Source: Sciurus carolinensis | Lineage: Eukaryota > Chordata > Mammalia > Rodentia > Sciuridae | DNA: 64,000 nucleotides | NCBI RefSeq assembly: GCF_902686445.1 | Contig: NC_062226.1 | Coordinates: 10,760,001 to 10,824,000, forward strand | Direction of reading: 5' to 3' | In this document: positions 57,010 through 64,000 of the stretch, piece after piece | Layout: every line of letters starts with the position of its first letter | Position numbering within the stretch: the first letter of the stretch is position 1 | Translations under genes and position numbers: made by a program | The notes under the pieces: model-generated | The model's input: only the letters and a program-made list of their open reading frames with translations | Told to the model about the DNA's origin: nothing | The model's database searches: none

Positions 57010-58075
57010 GCTGGCCAACTTGCTAAGGCAGAATCCAGCTCTCTCTCAGACACTTGGAAGGAGTGCTATTTATAATCTGTAAGTTCTGATTTTTTTACTA
57101 ACACTTTGCTAATCCCCTATCACTTTGCCTTTTAAATGTTTATGGAAAATTTGATGAATGAATGAATGTCATTTCTTTTAAACAAAGATGTACTCTTGTA
57201 ATTCCATTTTCCCAAACCAGCACTGAGTTGTTCGTTTTTATAAATAGGTGATCACAAACAGCAAGACTGAGGCAGCCCGCATATATATTTGATGGCATCA
57301 AGAAACCAATATTGGATTTTAGACATTGCCATAGATAAGAGTCAGCTGTAAATAACCATGGCCCAACCCATAAGAAAATGTTAATAGTGATTAAGTTAAC
57401 TGCCAAGATTTAGTGTGAAAGGAGTCTGAATGTATTTTAAATAGCCCTGATAGTCAGAAAAGTGAACGTTTGTACTAGTTGCTGGGCCTTGTAAAAGACT
57501 GTATTTCAGTGAATGAAAAGATCAGAGGGGCGATTCTTCTGATCCTTTGCTAGTCCGAGCTGGGTCCTCTACTTTGATTATATTTGAAGTTGCAGGCCCA
57601 TTAATGAGAACACTTTAACTGGTCTCAGACCAATCTTTCTTCCTCTTCTCTTTACCTTTGTTCATTTGGGGCCCCCCTTTGGCCCCTCAGCATGCACAGA
57701 CTCTCCTCCATTGAAGACTAAGAGCATTTCCCCTGGGAGCTCAGGCTGTGTGAGGCAGCTGCCTCTTGTGTTTCCCCGCCCTTCCACCCCCTCTTGTTTT
57801 CTTCAAGACCTGGCTGGTGGTTAGGGTGAAGAAAACTGCTTTTCCTCTCTTGTCAATCCATTACACCTGCTTTCAGAGGCTTTCCCCTGTTTGAATATGT
57901 GGTGATTTTGAACTACGTTTGGATGTAGAAGGTACACTCTTTAAAAAGAAGTTCATGGATTTAATTGATGATGGTGACATGGAAGGAACAGGGTAATTGA
58001 GTATATTGTCCATTTTCAGTATGGAAATTAAGTTAGAGCAAGCCTTTAATAATGAGTAGTGGTTGTTACTACGGT
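57010..58075. other. Unannotated intronic DNA
   Basis: Unique sequence. The part at 57540-57800 is GC-richer, with a 'cccattaatgaga' homeobox-like core and 'cctttgttc', a SOX/TCF-like site. This is a sequence-level impression only. Confidence 0.4.
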
Positions 58076-58079
58076 GATG

Positions 58080-58320
58080 CAGCACAGTGAAAGGAGAGCA
58101 GCTTTGCATTCAGAGGCTTGAGTTCAAGGACTGGTTTCCTCATTTACTAGTTGAAACAAGCCTCATTTTCCTTCTCTTTAACAAGGGGATTAGTAATACC
58201 AGTAAAATCTCAGTTGTTATAAGGATGAAGATCAAATAAGATACTAGATATTTAAGGACTAGCTCTATGTTGGACCCCTGAGTACACATAGGTGGTGGGC
58301 AGTTGTCTTCATGATTGTCA
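58080..58320 (+). repeat. MIR SINE, sense
   Basis: 'ggagagcagctttgcattca', 'ttccttctctttaacaaggg' with 'gattagtaataccagt', and 'gttataaggatgaagatcaa'. Confidence 0.65.
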
Positions 58321-58324
58321 CCCA

Positions 58325-58550
58325 CAGCAGTGACAGGATAGTGCAGTGAGCAGAGATAGGTTGAAATTTGAACTCAGCTACATTCTAGCAGTGTGTCTGA
58401 TGCTGAGCAGGGTTCTTGGCTTCTCTGAGCCTTAGCTTATAAAACAGGAGTGGTGATACCTACCTTTCAGAGCTGTGAAAGCTAGCAGTAATGTAAAGCA
58501 CTAGTACAGGTCTTAGCGAGTTGTGGGCACCTAGTTGTCATCCTTTGGTA
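58325..58550 (+). repeat. MIR SINE, sense, adjacent to the previous one
   Basis: 'gatagtgcagtgagcagaga', 'cttggcttctctgagcctta' with 'gcttataaaacaggagtgg', and 'taatgtaaagcactagtaca'. Confidence 0.72.
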
Positions 58551-58554
58551 CCAT

Positions 58555-58930
58555 CATCAGGGCAGTCCTTTAGAAAGAACATTTTCCCCAACAAAACCTC
58601 TAGGTCCAGTGGCAATGCAGTTTGGGTCCTGAATTTTTGTCTACTTACACTGTTTACTACAGTGGAAGAGAGCCCAGAAAAGAATATTCCAGTGTCCCTG
58701 TGGATCTGGATTATCTGAGGAACAAAATGCAAGCATACCATTCTCACTATGAATCTTTGCAAGAAGCTATTGTTTCAACTGACTTTAGAAATTGTACTGA
58801 GTATGGAAAGGATGTCAGAACTTTAGTCAGAGCTGCAACTATAATCACATTATTTTGCTGCTGCTCAGTGGAGCTAAGAAAGCTTAAGAGTATTACCATC
58901 TGGGCAAAGCCAACCAATGGTGAACTGTGA
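58555..58930 (+). pseudogene. Unrecognised coding-like segment, possibly a processed pseudogene
   Basis: A 102-codon frame at 58622-58930 reads, in its middle, EYSSVPVDLDYLRNKMQAYH and then ESLQEAIVSTDFRNCTEYGK. The charged, helix-like composition is unlike the hydrophobic chance frames elsewhere in the window. I cannot assign the parent protein. It is not part of DENND1A as I know it. No A-tail, flanking duplication or splice sites were seen. Upstream, the adjacent frame continues open (58521-58718), so a frameshift is possible. It could also be a chance frame. Confidence 0.3.
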
Positions 58931-59003
58931 ACTGCTTACCAACTTAACAGAAACTCTTGCTACCTCATTCATTAATTAGGCCTTTATGGCACACCTTCTC
59001 TGG

Positions 59004-59017
59004 GTTGCCTGGCAACC
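59004..59017. promoter_or_regulatory. RFX X-box-like palindrome
   Basis: GTTGCCTGGCAACC: two perfect inverted half sites (GTTGCC and GGCAAC) with a 1-bp spacer. RFX-family factors bind GTTGCC/GGYAAC half sites in this layout. The site is intronic and there is no evidence of use. Confidence 0.4.
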
Positions 59018-59814
59018 ATAATAGCAGTCATTAAATTCTGTCATTTTGTATTAACCCTTTGGCCCTGGGTGGATTGGGAGCCCCCACCTTAACACTAATG
59101 CATTTTACATTAGTACATCTACCTGGGAAATCCCATTCCCTTGACACTTAAGCTGTAAAGAGCAAATAGCCAGAGTCCAAACCAGAAAAATTCCACCCCC
59201 CTTTTTTTTTTCCTTCACATTAGTGTACGCGCTTTTAAGGCTTTACAAAATGTATCTGTCAGGATGGAGACCATTTCCCAATTTGCTGACAGACAGACAT
59301 AACGTACACCCAGCAAGATGAAAAGACAACTAGTTTCCCAGAAAACAGGAGCTGACTATGACTTCTGTGAGCTTATGGAGGAAGGGGCTGGTGTGAAAAC
59401 CAGATGGGAGAGTTGTTAAGAGTTGTGTTTCCAAAATTGCCTTTGTAACTGCTTTGCAAAAAATTTGGACCATGAGGCCAGAGGGATAGGGCCATTCCAA
59501 CAACACTGTCTGGCATTTCAGCCATGCATTAGAACGGTAGGGAACAAAACATGTACTCTGGCAAAAGCTGTGAGAGGCCATAGGCAGCCTCCAGGAGGTT
59601 GTCAAGGCTCCTGGGAAGCTCTCTCTCCAGTTTACTCAAAAATTACATAAATGTAAACAAGGTGTAAAACCCCTGAATTGAAAACAGGTTTAGGAATTTA
59701 GAATGTCAGTGTGTCCTCTTGTGGAATGGACTAAGATGATTTTGGATGGGTGCAGTATAGGCAATCTAATCTAGTTTCACAGAAATATTTGCTTTTTCTT
59801 AATGGAAGAAAATA

Positions 59815-59965
59815 GCAAGTTAGGTTTTATCAGACAAACCTAGGTTTAAATACCTCTCTACCCAGAAGCTGTGGATCTGGCTTTCTTTTTTGAATTCCAT
59901 TTCCTTAACGTAGGAAATGGCGATAGTCATTCCCCTTCACGGTTTTGTTACAGAAATTAAACAAG
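59815..59965 (+). repeat. MIR SINE, sense
   Basis: 'aaacctaggtttaaatacct', 'attccatttccttaacgtag' and 'gttttgttacagaaattaaa'. Confidence 0.58.
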
Positions 59966-60039
59966 TTATATTATCTTCATGTTTTAGTCAGGGCATGCCC
60001 ATGGCATGGTCCTCATTCTTCAACAAGTAAGTACCAGAA

Positions 60040-60190
60040 TGACAGTAGTGATCAGGAAACTCTACTCTCATCATTTTACAGTCAAGTTTAGTATCTGATC
60101 CACTTTGTCCCTCCTCTGTTTACCAATGAGTCCCAGAGAGGCGTTACTTGCCCAAGGTATCAGTTTGGTATCACCTGACTGGGGGTCTGG
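60040..60190 (-). repeat. MIR fragment, antisense
   Basis: 'ctctcatcattttacagtca', 'cccagagaggcgttacttgc' with 'ccaaggtatcag'. Confidence 0.55.
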
Positions 60191-60194
60191 TAGT

Positions 60195-61430
60195 GCTACG
60201 GTTAAATTTTATATATAAGGTTGCTCAGCACTGCCAAGTATCTTGGGCTACAATGTGTGTATTTACTCAGCGCAGTTTGGAAGTAACTTGAGCAGGCAAT
60301 AGGAAAAGTAAAGTAAAAAGTAGTCACATCATTCCTTAAGCCAAAGATATTTGTGTTAGACTTTAAAATTAGATTATACAGTTGTACTTAGGGTACATGT
60401 GATTGTAGTAAGGTGGCCTCCTAGTTTATTGAGAAGTTACTAAAAAAAAAAAATTTACCCCTTAAGCATGTATGTGATAGTAAGAGCATCTGGGATTTTA
60501 AGTGGCTACTGTTTGTTAACAAAGCAGTAACTTTCCTGAAGGAGTTTTGTGAGTTGGGAGAACTCACAAAGGCAATTAATTTTGTTCTTCGGAGCAGTGC
60601 CTCCACTGTATTAGTTTGCACTTTATGCAAGCTTAAATGATAACCCAGGAGCCAGCTGTACCATGATCCGATTTGATATTTAGTTTTGATTTTATTAGTA
60701 GTTGTCTTTAATGGATGTCTTGTCATGTAGGTTTCCTGATTATTAGTAATTTAAATTGACTCTGAGAATGAAAGGAAACCACAGGCATGAAACTGATGGA
60801 CTGTGACTGCAGCAGTCTCCGGTTTTCAAGGCAGCTGTGATGCCTCCGCAGCTCCCTCACGTCCACCCCACTTCCCTTTTAAGGCTTTGAACACTCTTTC
60901 AGCTAATGCTGAAAATGAGAGCTGAATACTGTTACTATATGAGAACCTTTAAAAGCAAATGGGCATCATAAGTGTTCTTCCTCTTTGAAGGTAAGTGTTG
61001 TCCATGGGTCCACTCTCTGCTTGATCAGCTCTAATTTGACCCAGGAGTAGAGATCTGTGAAGATGCTAACTGAAAAACAATGATTGCAGGAGAAGTCATT
61101 CCCTTGTTCTTCTGCCGTGCTTTTCCAGCGTACTCTGGGATTGCTTGCGGTGTCTCAGTGAAGGGAATAGATGAAAATGTGCTTGTTCTGTGGGCTTTTC
61201 ATAGTGGCCAAAAGCACATATATCCTACTAGTGGCTGCTGCCCAGGAGTGGTTGGTCCAAGGCAGCACAAATCCTGCTCTTCTAGGACACATGTGGCTTT
61301 AAGATCCAGCACTAGAACATTAATTTCCCTATATCCGAGTCTTAGAGTTGACGACCCTGGAATCTGGGTACCTTAGCTTAGATTCAGCTCATTTTAAATC
61401 TGGAGATTTACTGATTTTAAAAAATCTGAA
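60195..61430. other. Unannotated intronic DNA
   Basis: Unique sequence. No exon or repeat was recognised. The part at about 60540-60800 has a balanced, non-repetitive composition that could be a conserved non-coding element. Confidence 0.4.
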
Positions 61431-61449
61431 ATCAACTGTAGGTGGATTA

Positions 61450-61620
61450 CCAGATAACTTTACTCATTAACCAAGCATGTGTTAAGTACCTGCTTGGTTC
61501 AGGCATTGATGTCTGTGAATGAGTGAAGGAGGGAAGTTATATGGGTGAAGGAAGGAAGGACCTGTGCTTCCTGTGAGGCAGCTCACAGTCTCTGACAGTT
61601 TGGTCTGACCTTGGCAGTTT
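61450..61620 (-). repeat. L2 3' end, antisense, diverged
   Basis: 'catgtgttaagtacctgctt' with 'ggttcaggcattgatgt' and later 'gcagctcacagtct' follow the reverse L2 terminus. A gaaggaaggaagg patch lies inside. Confidence 0.5.
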
Positions 61621-61629
61621 TTATAGGTG

Positions 61630-62405
61630 TTAAGTTTTAGAACCTCGTGCCGGTGTGATGTGTTGCCAGTCCTTAGCCTCTAAACCAGAGTGACTTTTTG
61701 CAATTATTCTCTTGCTAATCCAGAAAAATCACAATGTGAGTAAAACATATTTTAGAATTAAATGAAATTAATGAAAATAATGTCAGTGAAATCTGATATG
61801 GAGAAAGGTTTGCTCCTGACAACCAATCTGTAGACTCTTATTCTGGAGAAAGAATCTCTAGAATGAAATCCTTTTGCAGTTTCCCTGTCCTTTGCTATCT
61901 CCCTTGTTTTGTAGTTCTGGTTACTTGGAGGCATGTGTGGGAGATTGTGCTGCTTCCCTCATGCCAGAGCCCTGCTACTTCTGCTTCTCTTATGTAGGGT
62001 CACCTGTACTGAGAGTGTTTATCCCCCCAAACTGGTAGTGGACAGGGAGGCCTGGGGGGAGCCACCTGCACCTTCATGGCTTCTTTTACCATTTGGGGTG
62101 GTGTCTGTGACTGTGGCAGGGCCAGCTGCAACAGGAGAGGACTACAGTCCCAGCCCACTAGAATGACTTTACCCCTGTGCTGAGGGTCAGGGCAGCTTAC
62201 CACCCAGGCTTATCCAGCTGACTGAATATACTCCATAAAATGCCCCTACTTCCTCCTTAATTAATTAGCACTAATATACCTGCTAGGCAAGGATGAGTCT
62301 AATTATACACATTAATTTTTAAGTATTATAAAAAGTTAATTCCAGTTTTTAGATGGCTTTTGTCTATAAGCCTTTGGTCTAGTTTTGTAGAAGGGCATTA
62401 TGTTG
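61630..62405. other. Unannotated intronic DNA
   Basis: Unique sequence. Overlapping frames at 61933-62203 on both strands carry no domain. Confidence 0.45.
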
Positions 62406-62415
62406 AGAGGGTTTT

Positions 62416-62642
62416 TTGTTTTGTTTTGTTTTGTTTTGTTTTGTTTTGAACCAGGGATTGAACCTGGGAGTGCTTAACCACTGAGCCACTTTCCCAGCCC
62501 TTTTTATGTTTTCTTTAGAGACAGGGTCTCCCTGAGTTGCTTAGAGTTTTGCTAAGTTGCTTACACTGACTTTGAACTTGTCATCCTCCTGCCTCAGCCT
62601 CCCAAGCTGCTGGGATTACAGGCACGCGCCACCACGTCCAAC
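62416..62642 (-). repeat. Dimeric B1-ID SINE with (GTTTT)n tail, antisense
   Basis: A (GTTTT)n tract is followed by the reverse ID part (aaccagggattgaacctggg) and the reverse B1 part (tgctgggattacaggcacgc). The flanks gagggtttt (62407-62415) and gaggatttt (62643-62651) match at 8 of 9 positions. Confidence 0.9.
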
Positions 62643-62684
62643 GAGGATTTTACCTCTTGTTTCATCTGAAAAAGGTGCAGTGGT

Positions 62685-62830
62685 AAAGTCAGCTCTCTTT
62701 TGTGGGCTGTGTGACCTTAGGCAAGCTATTTCACCTCTCTGAATTTCCGTTTTCCTATTTATGATAACATTATTAATAATGAATATCATTATTTTTAGAA
62801 TTAAATATCATGTATAATAAGAATTATCAG
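62685..62830 (+). repeat. MIR SINE, sense
   Basis: 'gctgtgtgaccttaggcaag' with 'ctatttcacctctctgaatt' is a clear MIR core. The 3' half is AT-rich and diverged. Confidence 0.75.
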
Positions 62831-63229
62831 TATAGCATAATGTTCAGGGTAGTCGAGTTTTCAAAAATTCTCTTTCTCTTCATTTAAAAATGCTTGCATT
62901 GCTATTTACCCCAACTCATGCATACAGTTTTAAATGCCCAATCAGGGAGTTTAACGCAAGGGAGTGATGAAAAGCCCATGGTCCCATGACCCTCCTCTGA
63001 GCAGACACTGTGGAGAAATGGAAATGCTGTTCTGAACTGACCTGAGCCATTGGTCCTGGGCTCTAATCTCTGATTCCCAGATGATAACAGATGTCTCTTA
63101 AGTGATTCCAGGTGTTCTGAACATAGTGAAATCTCTTATCTTCCACATCCACAGTTACTCCTTAAAGTTCTTTTATATTACCTCTTTAATAGCATTTGAA
63201 GGATCGGGATTCCTTGACAGCTGCTGGAA

Positions 63230-63600
63230 CTCTAACTCCCCACTTGAAGGGACTCTGCTTTCAGTCCTCAGGTGATCTGCGGACTTTCATGCTGTACTGT
63301 TTGATTCAGGCCCACATGCCAAATAGTTTTAATATGTTCTCTTTTTTCATTAAACAGATTTTGTCATGTCCAAGAGATTTCCTGCCGGTAGCGGCTATAA
63401 CTTTTTCTCACCATCAAGGCATTCCCTGCCCCTTGTTAACTCTCAGCCAGGGATTTTCTGCATACTTCTCTTCAGTATATTCCCGTTGGCATCATCTAGG
63501 CAGTGAAGCTTTCCCTGACCACCTTCAGAATTCAGCACTCCCTCTTGCGTAATTTGTAGCATTTTATGCATACTTGTAGTTTCAGGCTTTTAAAGGCCTA
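63230..63600 (+). repeat. L2 LINE 3' end, sense
   Basis: 'gtgaagctttccctgaccac' with 'cttcagaattcagcactccc', then 'gtagcattttatgcatactt', matches the L2 3' UTR. Confidence 0.68.
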
Positions 63601-63699
63601 TTTTTACTTGGGGGAAATTCTCATTTCTCAAATCTGAACTTCTCTTCTCTAGCAGAAGCTAAGGTATTTAGGAACTTTCTGCCAAATTAAATCCATTGG

Positions 63700-63815
63700 A
63701 AATTTGGAAGGCAGAATGATGTAGTTATAGAGTTGAATTTGATTAACTGTGTATTTTAATATCCTTTTGACCTTGGGCTAGTCTTCTGAGTCTTCTTACA
63801 TTAGGCTGTATTTAT
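63700..63815 (+). repeat. MIR fragment, sense
   Basis: 'gcagaatgatgtagttatag' and 'gaccttgggctagtcttctg'. Confidence 0.5.
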
Positions 63816-63924
63816 GTATTTATTTATATCATCATCTAAACCCCACTAAAAGAGGCAGCATTACTTGTGTTATAACAGAATAGGGGTGGGGAGATGGATA
63901 CAGACTAGGATACATATATATGGT

Positions 63925-64000
63925 ATATGTTATTGTCATCATGATAGTAGAACTGGCTAATATTTGTGACATGCCTACTCTGTGTCAGACAATGTTCTTA
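63925..64000 (-). repeat. MIR or L2 fragment, antisense, cut by the window end
   Basis: 'ggctaatatttgtgacatgc' with 'ctactctgtgtcagacaatg' resembles the reverse terminus of these repeats. Confidence 0.45.

Larger units (their letters stand above)
30508..64000 (+). other. DENND1A: DENND1A intron (5' part)
   Basis: This starts with gtaaga directly after the 120-bp exon. I searched by eye for the next exons (SYLPWFEVFYKLL and ENQWNELLETLHK) and did not see them, so the intron is inferred to run past the window end. It is filled with SINE, L1, L2 and MIR copies and unique AT-rich sequence. Confidence 0.75.

Noticed and set aside
1..64000. CRISPR arrays, operons, prophage, bacterial systems
   Set aside because: The sequence is mammalian intron. 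No spaced direct repeats or compact gene clusters are present.

Overview
This window is mammalian nuclear DNA, almost certainly from a squirrel-family rodent (Sciuridae). The tRNA-Ala-like ID SINEs, the dimeric B1-ID SINEs and the ID variants with a tail derived from a 'ttattttatttatttatatgt' type sequence are the set I associate with ground squirrels and marmots. They sit on a background of old mammal-wide repeats (MIR, L2, L1M, MER5, MaLR LTR). Genus cannot be told from this sequence alone.

One gene is recognisable: DENND1A (connecdenn 1), on the + strand. Two short internal exons are present, at 20059-20108 and 30388-30507, both with consensus splice sites. Together they encode a continuous piece of the N-terminal uDENN part of the protein. 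The exon before the first and the exon after the second were looked for and not found. The window is therefore read as the 3' end of a large intron (1-20058), a 50-bp exon, a 10.3-kb intron (20109-30387), a 120-bp exon, and the first 33.5 kb of the next intron (30508-64000). About 99.7% of the window is intron.

Layout: 1-11 kb holds an L2, several B1/ID SINEs and a MaLR LTR split by an ID. 11-23 kb is repeat-poor intron around the first exon. 23-30 kb is rich in MIR and L2, including a long L2 at 25.8-27.0 kb. 30-50 kb has scattered ID, MIR and L2 and an L1M 3' fragment. 50.6-52.9 kb is a long antisense L1M broken by two SINEs in opposite orientation. 53-64 kb has MIR and L2 fragments, one unexplained coding-like ORF (58.6-58.9 kb) and a B1-ID SINE at 62.4 kb.

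I found no previously undescribed biological system. The more interesting signals are small: a perfect 20-bp-arm hairpin inside a MIR, a perfect 50-bp tandem duplication, two retroposition scars in which target-site duplications flank little more than a tail, several inverted SINE pairs, an RFX-like palindrome and an in-frame, symmetrical DENND1A exon. Family names for repeats come from recall of consensus sequences, not from a database search.
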